Shown in pieces: positions 1 to 13,214 of a DNA stretch of 64,000 nucleotides (the first letter of the stretch is position 1; each line of letters begins with the position of its first letter). The stretch comes from Epiperipatus broadwayi (lineage: Eukaryota > Onychophora > Udeonychophora > Euonychophora > Peripatidae). The notes beneath the pieces are model-generated. The model saw nothing but the letters and a program-made list of their open reading frames with translations. It had not been told where the DNA came from and did no database searches. The position numbers were made by a program, and so were the translations under genes. The stretch is from positions 24,171,401 through 24,235,400 of the forward strand of contig JAQFVV010000001.1 in assembly GCA_028023455.1 (NCBI GenBank), given 5' to 3'.

Positions 1-3000
1 ATCTCCGTTGTATTATATTTTCACACATACTCTACGAACATGGGTTTACTGCATGATTAGTTATTAGTTATTTATATATTTAAAGCTAAAAAATAGATAA
101 GAAAGTAAAATTAAAAATCCTGATGAAAATCATAAACTGTTTATATCTTATAATTTTAGTTTCCTATTTAAAGTCACAATAAATAAATAAAAATAAAAGT
201 AAACTTGCAATTAAATGCTAAGGATTTTTTTTATTTCCTGGATTTAAATCATTTTAAAATCCTGTATGATTTGATAGAATAGCAGAGTGGGAGACATTAA
301 AGCTTAAGGTCCATATGATTGTTCCTAGTTCTATTCCTTCCGGCATCCAAACTTCTTATAAAAATTTTAGTATTAAAGCCTTTTGATTGTTTATTTTATC
401 CTTTTTAAAAAGATTAGAAAGATAATGCATATTTGTGCTAATTGTTTAATTTTTATCTTTTCAAATGTAATTCACAATAACATTTTTTTTTAGGATAAAA
501 ATAAATTTATTATTTTCAAAGATGCAGTATCTTCTAACTTTCTATGTGTTAGAATGTAAGTATTATATATATTTGAAATAAATGTATTCTTTACAAAGAT
601 GCTGTATCTTCTACCTTTTATGTGTAAGAATGCGAGTATTATATATTATTACACACATATATAATTTTGACATAAATTTATTCTTTTCAAAGATGTATCT
701 TCTATCTTTCTATGCGTAAGAATGTGAGTATATATATAATTTTACAAAAAAAATATATATCTTATTAGAATTGCTTTATTACAAACTAGTGAATCGTCAG
801 ACTAAAAACTGTCTTTCTAAATAAGGCAAAGAGTAAAAGGATAAGTCAAGATTAATTGGAAAATGATAATTAGCATGTTTAGGTTCTTTCAATTAATGTT
901 CTATCGGAATTGCATGCAATGTCTAGCAAACTACGGTTGCACATTTAGACGAATGGGTATAAAAGAGCTACATCCAATGGAAATGAAAAGAACATGGAAA
1001 TAGGCATATTAATAACTGCTAAAAAGATTTTCCTTTAAAGGATTTTGCAAAATCAAATAATGGTTAGTATAATGTTATACATTTAATTTCGTTTCTGTCG
1101 CATTTCTGAACATCATTTATTCGTGTCAAATATATTAAAAATATATTCTAGCATAATCTTATTTCAATCTTAAAATCAGCAGAATTCCTTTATGATTAAA
1201 CTTCTTTTAAAGAAGTCAAGCGTTAGAAAAGATAACTTTTCTAAGAATAAAAAAACTTTTAAATTTTCAGTTTAAAGATGTTATAAATTTATAAGTAGTC
1301 AATGTCATTAACCTAAAAATAATTAACAATTTTAAATTAATAAGTGTACAGGTTTTCATAAAATACTCTAAGCATTTTTTAAAATAAAAGCGCTTGTTCC
1401 AAATATAAAATTAATACAATATTATAATCTATCATGACGTAACATATGTGTATATAAATTTGTGTATGTAAAAACTGTTAATGATGATGATTAATAATAA
1501 TAATTTAATAATTTAAGTATCTATTCTAAAAGGTAATTGTTGAGAGGTAAGTTCAAGCTAAGAAATGAGCACTGCTAAGTTGAATTTATATATAGTATCC
1601 ATTCATATATGCTATACACAGATAGATAGCTATAAATAAAAACAGAAAAAAGGAGAATAAAGAACATAAAATCAATGTGAGAAAACAAATCAAGCATTAT
1701 TTAAAAACTAAAAATGAGTAGAAAAGAGAAAAAGACAAGGACATTATATATATATATGAACACACACACACAAAGTTATTGTGTTATTAAAAAAATTTGG
1801 AGTCACTACCAACAAGAATACATGATATCTATCTACACAGTACAACTAAATAGTAAACATACTAAGCAGACATTATAAAACAATAGTAGATATAAAATCA
1901 AGAAATTAATTTGAAGGTAAAAAGATCACACACATAAAAAAACATGAATTAAAATATATTTTCTAAATAAATTATTTTGCAACCTGTACTTGATCATTAT
2001 AAAAAATGTTGGCTTAGTTTTTCAATAACCCTCATGCACTTTGACAATTCATTGTTTTTGCTTGCTTTAAGCTTTCGTTTCTAATTTTGTATTAAACCAA
2101 TATTATATATAAGATTATAATAAATTTGATTTTATTTGATATTTTTGTTTAGAAATGAAATAAATTTTAAATAATCACATTTGAATTTGGAAAATATTGG
2201 AAAAATTATATTGTTATCAAAACAAAACACAGTTTTGTCATTCAGCAGTTGAGGAAAGCAAAAACAAACAAAATCTTTTTTATTTGATATTTTTATTTAA
2301 AATGAGAGCAAATGAATATCAATATCTGATAAATCTATTAAATTATGCTTTAAAAGTTTATAATTTTTTAATAATTTTTAAAACATTGAAATATATTTTA
2401 CCAGGGTGTCAGTGGTGATATGTTAACAAATAGTTACATTAAAAAATATCTTTTTTAAAAACAAATAAAATGTTTACATACAAAATAAATATGTAATAAT
2501 ATATATTCTTAATTTTTAGTAATTATTACACAATTATTGTACAAAAATAGTATGAAACTTAATAAACTTTGCAAAAAAAATAAATCAAGTTTTTAGACAT
2601 TCAAAATATTTTCTCAAAGAAATAGTGCAAAGTTCAAGACTTCTAAAGAACAATAGATCATCAACATAAAATTTAAAAGACTTCCAAGTTTCCATAATTT
2701 ACTTATGAAATTTTAAGAATTTTTTTGGAATTAAAATATTACAATAAAATATACATACATTTTAATAATCAAAAAAGACAAAATCTCTCAATAGATGGTC
2801 ATACACATGATTTGATTTTTTCAATTTCTCATCAATATGCATGTTGATGAGGAAAGGGGATTAAAAAATCTTTTTAAAAATACAATAAAACCACAAATTA
2901 CACTGTACCAATATATATGACTTTAGTTACATACTATCCAAATATATATATACACAAAAATGTAATAAACAAAAAATATTAAAGTTCATAAATGTAATAC

Positions 3001-3646
3001 ATTTTGCAATATGTGAGCAGCCATTGTACAATGTCTGAGCATGTGATCACATTAAAAATATTTAAATTTGTAAATAAATTTTATAATATGCCAGCAGCCA
3101 ATTTTCTATCTAGGAGTACCATACACATTCATGATTATTCTTCTTTTATTATTCTTTCCAAGTTTGATGTGCAGTATTTTGTGTAATAAAATGTTTTATA
3201 AGCTTATTGCTAAAAGTTTTTTAAAGTTGATACTGACTTAAAAACATCAAAACAATTAGAGAGATCATAATTTCTTGATAATAAGACCATTATTACATTT
3301 CTACAAAAGAAAAAAAATATTGAAAAAAAAAAGAATATTACCCAGAATGTTTAATTGTTTTGCAAGTTAGTCATTTTGCGATTCATTTTAAGTTTTTTTT
3401 TTATTATTTTTTCACTCAATGGATGAGTGAACAAACTGTAAAATATATGTTCGCTTAATTTATTATTAGTAACTACATTATTTTTTTAAAATTTTATTTA
3501 TACTACAATAATCTTAATTTATATGTTATAATATATATATATAAAGAAGCATCTGTATTTAAAAGTACCACATACTTGCATTTCAATAAATATGTATTCT
3601 ATTCTAATCAAAGTTCATCAACAAAATGTGAGAGGGTTTGGAACAA
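1..3646. other. AT-rich stretch with no gene recognised
   Basis: Reading both strands shows only short AT-driven ORFs without recognisable domains. The content is poly-A/T runs, short TA and CA tracts (about 1746-1772) and one three-unit tandem repeat listed separately. If the minus-strand gene whose exons lie at 62.0 and 30.1 kb continues leftwards, this would be further intron, but no exon was found here. Confidence 0.55.
501..745. repeat. Three-unit tandem repeat of about 80-95 bp
   Basis: Three consecutive units start near 501, 578 and 672. Each carries the order ATAAATTTATTC, CAAAGATG, GTATCTTCTA, TATGTGTAAGAATG and then a TA-rich tail. Unit spacing is 77 then 94 bp because the TA-rich tail varies in length. 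This is a minisatellite-like local duplication with no coding potential. Confidence 0.7.
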
Positions 3647-3654
3647 AATATAGC

Positions 3655-4570
3655 CAGGGCTGGATCCAATAAGTGCGGGGCCCGATTGGATTTTTTGTGG
3701 GGCCCTCTATAGATTAAATATTTAAATAAAATGCAAATTCAATATATATATATAAATCAAATATCATAGATCATAAGATAGGTAAACTTCTACATACATT
3801 AAAAAATAAAAATGCCCAAAATACAAAAACAATTCCATTTTATTGAATATAAATTTACATCATTAAATATGAATATATGAATTTACATATTTCTAAGTTT
3901 TTGTTCTGTAAATTCTTCTAAAATAGTTTGAAAATCCAATTTTCTTGCTTCTTCATTTTCAATCGACATAATTGCTAAACTATTTAATCTATCCTGATTC
4001 ATTGTTGATCTCAGATACTTTTTTATTAGTTTTAGCCTGGAAAATGATCTCTCCCCAGAATCAACACTCACTGGAATTGTTAAATATATTCGGAGAGCAA
4101 TAAACAAGTTTGGAAATGCCATTGCTCTATCATTTTCCAATAAAAATTTGAACATTTTAAATGGATTTTCAAAAAATTCTGATGGAAGGATAGATTTTAA
4201 AGCTTCCATTTCTTCAACTAACATTTTTCCATCTATATCAGCTTCAGAGTAAAACAGATATAGAATAGAATAATTGAGAGAGAAAATAGTACTATCTGAT
4301 TAATTAAACGTTAGTCAAAAACTACACTTACAGGTATCCATCTTCTATATTATAATAATCACAATAATAATTCTCATCCATCAATGCGAACTTAAAATAA
4401 ATATATATTTAATTATTTGAATAATTTATAATTTATCCTTTATCGTCAAAAGCAATTGGCTTTAAATTTCTAAAAATAACTTTTTGTTAATTTTGGTGGT
4501 GATGCGGGACCCCTTCAAGTGCGGGGCCCGATTGGGCCCAATCACTCCAATCCCCTTAAATCTGGCCCTG
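3655..4570 (-). mobile_element. Non-autonomous hAT transposon with 8-bp target duplication
   Basis: The element starts CAGGGCTGGATC and ends ATCTGGCCCTG, which are imperfect terminal inverted repeats. A perfect 8-bp duplication AATATAGC flanks it at 3647-3654 and 4571-4578, the hallmark length for hAT transposition. It is 916 bp long and is GC-rich only near its ends. A 19-bp subterminal motif, AAGTGCGGGGCCCGATTGG, occurs at 3671-3689 and again at 4517-4535 in the same orientation. The interior keeps only the C-terminal part of a transposase gene on the minus strand, so this is an internally deleted derivative that would need a transposase supplied in trans. The clean duplication and near-intact ends argue for a fairly young insertion. 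Confidence 0.92.
3883..4224 (-). pseudogene. hAT transposase C-terminal dimerisation domain (ZMYM1-like)
   Basis: This 113-residue open frame lacks stops. It contains the hAT dimerisation-region signature: IALRIYLTIPVSVDSGERSF, then SRLKLIKKYLRSTMNQDRL, then LAIMSIENE. In this family the domain lies at the end of a protein of several hundred residues, so the RNase-H catalytic core and the N-terminal zinc finger are missing. The frame stays open for a few codons upstream of the first Met (DIDGKM), so that Met need not be the original start. The ORF is intact inside a deleted element. It could be a young fossil or, if transcribed, a dimerisation-only peptide; nothing in the sequence shows expression. 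Confidence 0.85.
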
Positions 4571-4578
4571 AATATAGC

Positions 4579-5339
4579 AATATCATAATTGCACTGTATT
4601 AACTTTTATTTGTAACTTTGATTGTATCCCAAACTTGTTCAATATTTAATAATACTGAAACCAGGTTAGAGATATTTTGACACAAAACCATCATCAATCT
4701 AAAATATATAGAAAAAACAAGCAATTATGCTATTTTATTATGGTAAATCTTTTAATATATTTCACAGAATCAAAATATATCATAAACTTTAAATATCTCA
4801 AGAAATAATTTAAAATTCAGAATCATTGATAATTAATTAATAAACATTTATTAAACACATTATTAATCAAAAATATTAACCTACATGTAAATAAAATGTA
4901 TAAGCTATTTGTCAATAGATGCATTGTTTAGTAATATTTTTATTCCTTTTATAAAATGTAGTAGCTATATTTGTAAAAATATTGTTGGGACTGATATTCC
5001 ATTTTGTCAAAATTAAAATAAAAGCAAATATGGTATAAAGTGGGGTGGAGATGAATTTAAACTGATATACTTTATAGTTTACTTTTTTGTGTGCATTTTA
5101 TTTATGACCTTTTTTTTCTATAGTTTTTGTTTTCTTTTTGTGTGCGTGCATTTTATATATTATATGATCTTTTCCCCCCTTGAATTATAATTTTTTTCTT
5201 TTTTATTCTGCTATAAAATTTAAATTTCATCAAAAAATGTAAATATTGTTACTTTAAAAATATAAATATGAACATTACTATTGTTATCGAATATGTTTAA
5301 TTAAAAAAATATAAAAAATATTTATTTCAATCAACATAA
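4579..5339. other. No feature recognised
   Basis: AT-rich DNA with poly-T runs and TGTG/TATA tracts. No coding frame or repeat end was recognised. Confidence 0.5.
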
Positions 5340-7150
5340 TGCATATTTTCTAATTTATTTTTGGTGTACTTAAATGTTTTTAAAAATTATGTAGTGATAA
5401 AACTAATTTGTTTAGGAGAGAATATTCATATTCTGATTTAAAAATGCTTTGCAATTTTATTTTTACAAAGATATAACATAAAAGTAAAAGACACATAAGT
5501 AAGCTGTATTTTAATTAATGTAAAATATTTCATTTTTGATGGAGTTTATTACTGAATGTAATTGTACCTTTTTTAATTATATATTTCAAAACTTTATTAC
5601 TTTTTTGATGAGAATGTTTACATTTTATAATGAAAGATATGTTGCTTTGTAAATCTATTATTATGAAGTTATTAAATAAAATTTAAATAAGTAAATAATG
5701 TTTTAAATAATGTAATGTATACATTTTTGAATTTAGTTTTAATGCTGCTTATTAGTTCATATATATAAACATTTTTGGTTGAGAGTGTTTTACATTTTCA
5801 AATAAAGATATTTTACTTTACATGAATTAACAATATTATTATGATGATAAAAGTGTTTTATACTCCATAGGCATTATCTAATCATTACTTTGAGATAACA
5901 ATAGATAATTCATATTAAAACCATATCCAGTGTGACTATATTTGTGATTCTACCATATTTTTTGTCTTAAGATCTTGATCAATGAGAATTTTTATTCTGA
6001 ATCTAATGAACCTGGATCTTTTTGGATGTAATGCCCCTTTCATCCAATATTTTTTTACTTTTTTTATTATCAAATTAGAAGCCTGAAATTCAAAAATAAC
6101 TTATAACATTCCCAATACAAATCTAGTTTTGATATTACTTCACTAACTATATATTAATATTGATCTTCATTTTTATAACAACTATAAGCAACTTAAATTT
6201 TATCCAGGATTGACACAAAACTAAAAATGTCCCATGATATCAAATTACATAATGCTTTTCACAAAAAACCTATTTTTATTCCATTGTTGCTATGTATTGT
6301 AGCTGCCCATTGGGTTCTTACAAAAGGAGGGGATACCAAATACATATAGTTATTAAAACTAGTGTCAAAAATTATGTAAGTAAATTAGTTTGAATTTAAA
6401 ACATTAAATGTTTTCAATTTTAGGATAATAGTATGATAGTAAAAATAAATAAAAGATGGTTGTAGGATGGAAAGTACATGAGATCCAAAATTTTCAAGTG
6501 CATTAAATCCAGGTTCAAGCTTTTTACTGGCAAATGTCACAGGTCAGAAATTAATTTCAGAATATGAATAAAACAAAAAATAAATTTAATAAACACTATC
6601 ATCTAGAATTTATTATTTAATCAAAAATGGCAGCAAAGAAAAAAAAGTGTTTACTCCTGTAAAGCATTGATATTTTTTGGTTTTTCAATTTTATTATTAC
6701 AAAGTTAATGTAAAAAATTAGATAAGAAAATCATATTTTAATTAATACAGTGAACATCTTTTTTTTTCTATTCATTTTTGGTGCAGTTTATTACTAAATG
6801 TGATTAAAATTTACTTAATTAGTATGTAATAATTAAATATTTAATTTTTGGTGAGGATGGGAATGATTGAGTTGATATCATAAGTGCTTTTATCCTTATA
6901 CAACTTAGAAATTCCATAACCATGAAGCCATTAAAGAAAAAATAAATAAATCATTCTTGACATAACATAATCTACATATCATTTATTTTTGGTGCAGTTT
7001 ATTATTGTATATGATCAAGATTATTTTAATTATAATAATGAATGAAACATTTGCTTTTTCTTTTGATTTAAATCTTACCATTTTATTTTATGAAGAAGAT
7101 ACTTTACTTTTTCAATGTCAGCAGTCTTTTATTTTAATATTACAAAATGT
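5340..7150. repeat. Degenerate interspersed or tandem repeat of about 200-bp units
   Basis: A loose consensus recurs: a poly-T stretch, TTTTTGGTGCAGTTTATTA, an ATGTGATTAA-like segment, a GATGAGAATGTTTACATTTT-like segment, then CTTTGTAAATCTATTATTATGAAG. Copies begin near 5450, 5690, 6670 and 6940. Reverse-orientation pieces with AATAAATTTTAAAATGT occur at about 8530, 9165 and 9607. The units are too diverged to set exact edges by eye. This may be an old satellite-like array or several copies of one old transposon. Confidence 0.45.
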
Positions 7151-8696
7151 TTACCATTTAAAATAAATAGTGGAAATTTTTGAAAGATAACTGTTGTGAA
7201 TAGATTTCCTTCTGAAGTTGCAGATGCAAATTGATGGTGATTACTTTGTTAAATCCTTTTATAAAATATTTTGTTGAATGGGAGAAAAAATAAATAGATA
7301 AATATATATATTTAAAAATAGATAAAAATAAACTTTAAAAAAGATTTTTGTTTGTTTTTGGAAATGAAAAACTTTAACCATATACACTTTTATAATCAAT
7401 TTATACCCACTATTTTGATTTGTAATAGATTATTCATTACTACAATCTTTAAAAAAAATGAGACTTTTTTTAAAAAAAACATTCATCATTTTTTAAAAAG
7501 ACAGTTATATTTTAAAGTTGATGATATTATAGGATAGTGACTTCATTAAAATTATCATGTTTCTGTAAAAATAAGACTTAAGAGAAAATAAGCTCTAGCA
7601 TGATTTTTCAGGATAATGATAATATAAGTCCTAATCCAAATAAAAGCCCTAGATATGAGTTCCAGCTCATTGAAACACATGATGGACATATTGAATTATA
7701 CAGTAATGAATGTATAAATGAAATGTAGATATTTGTACTTGAATAAATGTTATTCAGAATTATTTTTGCAGACAGATTCATAAGTAATATTTTAATAAAC
7801 TTGCAAATACAATTTTATTTTTCATTTATCAATGCCTATTTATTCAGTCTGACATAACAATTATTCTTGTATCTGACCTCCAACCATATATATATAAATT
7901 TAACTTTGATCTCTAAAAAGAGTGAAATTTATTATTAATGGTGATTTTAATTCATAAATTAATCAATTCATTTTTAATTAAATATTACTAATTGAACAGA
8001 ATGTAAAAAACTTTTAATATTCTCATATAAAATGAGAATGTTCTGTGCTAAGAATATAATCCTAACCATTACATATTCAATGAGAAGTAAAATTTATTCA
8101 TGTGCAGTTGAAATTACTAATATTGAATAAACTTTGATTTTTGTATTTCAATAAATAGATTTTTGTAGTTGAATATATATATATGTACATAAAAAAATAA
8201 GACATCTCTTGAAAATACACCTAAGCCATCTTTTGGAGTATAAATTAATTTTAAGACTTGGTCTTTAAGGATAAAATTGTGACATTTATGATAAAATGTG
8301 CAGTGTAGTACAGAAATTATTCACAAAACAATACAGACTATTACATTTTTATTATAGAATTAAAATAAGATTAATGTACTTATCTAGTTTTTACCCACTA
8401 CAAACAATAAGTGCTTTTATTTATGACATATACAAAGATTTTTAATGATAAGGGTGACAAAAGCAAAAAAAAGTGGAAGTTTTATTCAATAAAGGTACAT
8501 AATCACATATAACAACTATGCGCATTAATAATAAATTTTAAAATGTGTTCATCAGTTAAAATAAATTCACTCAATCAATTTTAAATTGAAAATCTTATGA
8601 ACGATAATTTTTCTCACAGGAAAGATATGGTTATTGTGGTTGTAAGTTATTTTGTATAAAAAATAAAAAAAAAAAGATTTTATGCATTATGAAGTT
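7151..8696. other. No feature recognised
   Basis: AT-rich DNA with short ORFs only. A short poly-A run precedes the SINE at 8.7 kb. Confidence 0.5.
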
Positions 8697-8716
8697 AAAA
8701 ATCAACTTATATATGT

Positions 8717-8814
8717 CAAGCATTGGTGGTCGAGAGGTCAGCGTCAGCTGCTTTACAAGCAGTTGTCCCGGGTTGGTGTGTTTGTGTCCCGGCTGATGTA
8801 TGACACATGAGAAA
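8717..8814 (+). mobile_element. tRNA-derived SINE, copy 1, with target duplication
   Basis: The element carries a pol III box A (TGGTCGAGAGG) and the start of a cloverleaf. The acceptor half GCATTGG can pair, with wobbles, to CTGATGT. The anticodon-like arm is CAGCTGC / GCAGTTG around the 7-nt loop TTTACAA. It ends in an A-run. The flanks repeat AAAAATCAACTTATAT(AT)GT at 8697-8716 and 8815-8832, an 18-20 bp target duplication typical of LINE-mobilised SINEs. The box B region has decayed to TTTGTGTCCC. It shares its sequence with the copy at 16.9 kb. It is not a functional tRNA gene, because the T arm is broken and the variable region is too long. Confidence 0.85.
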
Positions 8815-8832
8815 AAAAATCAACTTATATGT

Positions 8833-11585
8833 GATGAAAGATTACTAAGCATAGGTAAAAAATATCATTAATTTGCTCAAACTTAAATCAGTAACGCCTT
8901 AATTTATTTCTGACATATTTGAGATAATGGTGGCTTTTATTACAAATATAGTATTGGCAGAAAAATAAAGAAGATTTTATCATTGATTTAATCATTTACA
9001 TTATTGAACTACAATAATATATTTTATAATTCAGTTTCTTTTTATTTTGACTACATTGATATAAAATTAAAAAAATTAGTGAACTGTTGTGTTTTTTTAA
9101 ATCAGTTTTATTAGTTAGATATTACAAAAATAAAAGATTTTGATAACAAAATATAAGGCACACCAAAAATAAATTTTAAAATGTATATTGTTATTTTTTT
9201 TTCTACATACTTTATTTTAATTTAAGAAATCATGTTTCACAGAATGTCATTCTTGAACTGTGTAAGAAGCAAAATAGTGACTATCAATAAATTAAAATAT
9301 ATATATATAGCTAGAAGTGTTTATATAATATATATTTACTCACAGATTAATAATTTTTTTTAAAAAATTAATAATATGCTTAGTAAAATATTTATACTTT
9401 AATTGTCTTTTTTTTTTTTTCAATTTTAAGCTTTTTTAATTGAGTTTTTATATATTTTAAATTTAAAATGACAAATCAATTTTTCCTTATAGGAACTCAA
9501 TATAATTGCTTATTTTTTATACAGGATTTTTTCATTTACAAAGCATTTTGGGGGAACCAATTAATTTTACTATACAATGTAAAGATATATATAAACAAAC
9601 TATTCCAAAACTAAATTTTAAAATGTGAACATTATATTAACTAAAATATCAAAAACATTTAATTGACATTTACAAATTAAATACAGTTTCTAAGTTTCAT
9701 TTAATATAATTATCATTTTACATTTATTGATCATAATCCCCCACTCCTTCACAATAATCATATTTAATAAATGTTTTATTTTTATACAGTATAGTATTTA
9801 TTGTAGTATTTTTGGGAGCAAATAAATCTGTTTAAACAGTGCATGTGTGTGGGTTGATTTGCTCTCGAAGATGACAATGATGATGATGATTATTACTATT
9901 ATTATAGGCTTATATTAAACTTATAAACAAATAATTTTCTCATTAAAATGATCATTATAACTAGATAAGAGATTTAACATTCAGATATTAGTATACTTTG
10001 GACTCAGTAAGAAAAATATTTAATAATAGAGTATATTTTATACATGGAATGACAAGCATTACCTGCTAAATTATCACTATATTTTTTGGCAGTTTATAAT
10101 ATTAAGTGTTACAGTTTTTAATTAATAATTTACTCCTTTAATTTCCAATTTTATATATTTTTAATGTGATCTTGTATACATGTATTAAAAAGTATAATTT
10201 GGCAAGCCTGAGATAATATAACTATCTTTTTCATTCATTGTTTATATTTTTCATTTTTTTTTTATTAATATATACTGACCTTCCTTTCTAGAACAATCAT
10301 TTATAAGGAAGGTCTCTATCTTTTTTTTTTTTGATGTCATATTGCTATTATCTATATTTATAATAGTGATATAGGAATATGCTGGTAGAAATTCATCACA
10401 GATATTTCAACAATAAATACTATTTCAAACTATGCAAAGTAAGCAATTATAAACTACTCCAGTATACTATGATGAAAATGTTTTAAATAGGCAAAAAATT
10501 ATTTACATGATTACCAATAGTTATAATCTACTTCATAGCATCTAATGTTAATAGCATAGAAACTGAATTAATAAATATTGATGCAAGAAAAAATGTCAGA
10601 TTTGTTGTCTGAGTTTTAAAAAATTCAATCAAATTTAGCAAAATCAATTGTATCCACACATCTGAATTGTTTGTTGTTTTCATATCAACAGACTCAAAGA
10701 TGATAAATAATATTCAATATAAATAAATAAAACTTATTATTAGAAATAACTATGGTCAAAAATCAATAATAAAAAAACTAATAAACATTATAAAGGACTA
10801 TACCAAATCTTAAGAAAGAAATTTATATAGAGAACAACACACATCCGAAAACTCCACTGTCTATTATAGCATTCATTGAAACAAGCAAGTATTTACGATT
10901 GATTTACCATTGTAAAGTTCCTGTCTTTATATGAAAGAACGTTAATGTCATGAAAATAAAAATTGAACAATAAAGCATCTGATGAATAAAATTTTTTATA
11001 TATCTTTGAAATAGTTTATCATGTATTGCCGCAACTCCCCCAAATTCGAAAATAATGACAGCTTCTTTACTAGTTTTTTATTTGGAAATATAAAGTTGAA
11101 AATTTTCTAAAACATTCATTGATTAAACTAGACACGGAAATAGCCCAATACTTAATTATAAATATAGAGATAATAATAAAAAATAAAATATGATAAAAAC
11201 TTTCTCGATTACTCATATCCATATTTTATTTAATCCGAATGATAGAATAGCTCATTCTGTTAATATCTGTTATACTTTTAATATTATGATGTAGGATCAT
11301 CTTCTGTAATAATGAACTGTTTATATTTTGATATTTGAATAGAGAGAGACAAGGACTCCAATTACACTGTTTCTGGTTCCCTGTTTCATTCCCTTTTTCC
11401 TAGTTTAGGGAATTAAGTTTCTCTAAAATCATCCCTATTAAAAAGGGGAGTTTCTTAGCTCTCTTTTCATAAACAAGCTATATCAACAATGTAACCACAA
11501 GTAAGAATAATTTCAACTTTTATAAAAATGCTATGTAAATATATGACAGCCATTTAAATTACAAAAGATTTCTACAGAGATTTTA
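8833..11585. other. AT-rich DNA without genes; one perfect hairpin
   Basis: The stretch contains reverse-orientation pieces of the 5.3-7.1 kb repeat, a short GAT/ATT tract near 9870-9905 and a 10-bp perfect hairpin: GACCTTCCTT at 10277-10286 against AAGGAAGGTC at 10305-10314. About 10.84-11.24 kb is slightly richer in CpG than its surroundings. No exon or transposase was recognised. Confidence 0.5.
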
Positions 11586-12180
11586 TCTTTTAATGAAAAT
11601 TTTCATTTCACTTAATTTTGTTGAATGAATAAGAGAGTCCGGTTGGTGGGAAGGAACCCAGGGGCCTAAATCCTAGTTCTTTTGAGGGAGGGGGCTGGGA
11701 TGAGGGGACTGTGGTGATCATTACCAATGTTGGTTTTTCTCATTCACATGATAGAAAAAATAACGTTATTTATGGTGATTCTTTAATGTTATCGTTATGA
11801 ATGATTTTATCCATGTATTATTGCAAAATAAGTTGCAGTTTGGCCTCATGATTCTAATTGCAAGTGATTCACCTTATTTAATTTTATCACTTCCAATGTT
11901 GTTATTGATAGGCCTGGCCTTATGCTGTTCATATGATTTTCATGATGGATTAGAATAGTTTTCAGCAGAGACATTTTGAAGCTTGGATTTTTTTCCCCTT
12001 GTTCTCCATAGTTTTTCCATAATTTTTTCAAAAGTATTCAGGATGGCTCTCTTATGAAGATATTCGAGGCCATTTGGAAGAACTGAACATTAGATTGATT
12101 TAGACCATATTTTATATTATTTCCAAGTATTTTCCTATTTCTCAACTTATCTACCACAAATTGTATTTCCTAATATTGTA
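11586..12180. repeat. Segmental repeat, copy 1 (longer)
   Basis: This segment and the one at 12239-12606 are direct repeats at about 80% identity by eye. Shared landmarks are GAATGA(ATA)AGAG, CTAGTTCTTTTGAGGG, CTCATTCACA, ATTGCAAGTGATTCACC and AAGTATTTTCCTATT. This copy holds about 215 bp more (roughly 11.9-12.12 kb). The GC content is above background. It looks like two copies of an unrecognised transposon, or a local duplication; no protein domain was identified. Confidence 0.75.
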
Positions 12181-12238
12181 CTCCTAAAACACTATTCATA
12201 TTTGAATTCTAGACTTAACCAATAATTTCTAATTGTAC

Positions 12239-12606
12239 CTTTTAATTAAAATTTTTATTACACTCAACTTTGCTGATTGAATGAGAGTCTGGTTATTGGG
12301 AGGAGTCCCAGAGACCTAAGTCCTGGTTCTTTTGAGGGGGGTGCTAGGATGAGGGTGCTGTGGGAATTGTTGCCAATGTTGATTTTCTCATTCACAAGAA
12401 GAAAAAAAACACTATTCATAGTGGTTTTAGCATTATTATTATAAATGATTTTATCCAAGTATTATTGCAAAGTAAACTGCAGTTTGGCCTAATGATTTTA
12501 ATTGCAAGTGATTCACCCTATTTAAATTTATTATTTCCAATCTTGTTATCTCCAAGTATTTTCCTATTATCAACTTATCCATCGCAAATTGGATTTCTCA
12601 ACATTC
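12239..12606. repeat. Segmental repeat, copy 2 (internally deleted)
   Basis: This is a direct repeat of 11586-12180 lacking the segment between the ATTTCCAAT and AAGTATTTTCC landmarks. The following sequence to about 12780 is pyrimidine-rich and contains an AATAAA at about 12760. It could be a transposon 3' tail, but this is inference. Confidence 0.7.
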
Positions 12607-13214
12607 ATTTGTCTTTAATGGTTAATACACACTCTTTCCACATTCCTTTCCCTTTTCATATGTATTCTTCCTCTTTCACCATGTTGCTACTGAATTTCAT
12701 TTTTACCATTCTTTGTAAATCTTTTATTTAACTGTATTTGTATCCTTTTTTGATGAATAAACTTTCACCACTGAGAGAAAAAAACCTTAAATTTTCTAAA
12801 ACATATTATTAGAGTATATTAATCTTTTATTCATTATTTCAAATTGGCCTTTACAATTTAATAAAAAGACCATAGAATATGTATAATAAATATTTTTGTC
12901 ATATTTTGCAAACCAATATTTAATTAAGTTATGCAAAGTGCAGTATTTTCATATTAAGTGAGCAGAATCTTGTCTGAAAGCATTGGATTAATGTCGTTTT
13001 CAAATGTTTAAAATATCTTTAGTTGTGATATTTTAATACAGAATAATAATTGGACTTAATAATAATATACAATTTATTATAGAATACAATACTTCAAATA
13101 ACGTTATTCTCTTTTCTTCTGCAAGTATATCCTGATCAATGATAGTACTTACATAAACTAAATGGTCTTTAGATTCATGAATATTAAATTTGAAATGATG
13201 CTCTAATCAACTAG

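Noticed and set aside
8720-8805. Genuine tRNA gene (loop TTTACAA would read TAC)
   Set aside because: Box B and the T arm are broken, an A-tail and long target duplication are present, and a second copy has a different anticodon arm; it is a SINE.
12264-12731. Frames of 64 and 123 codons overlapping the segmental repeat
   Set aside because: They lie on opposite strands of a diverged repeat, are not preserved in the sister copy and show no domain.
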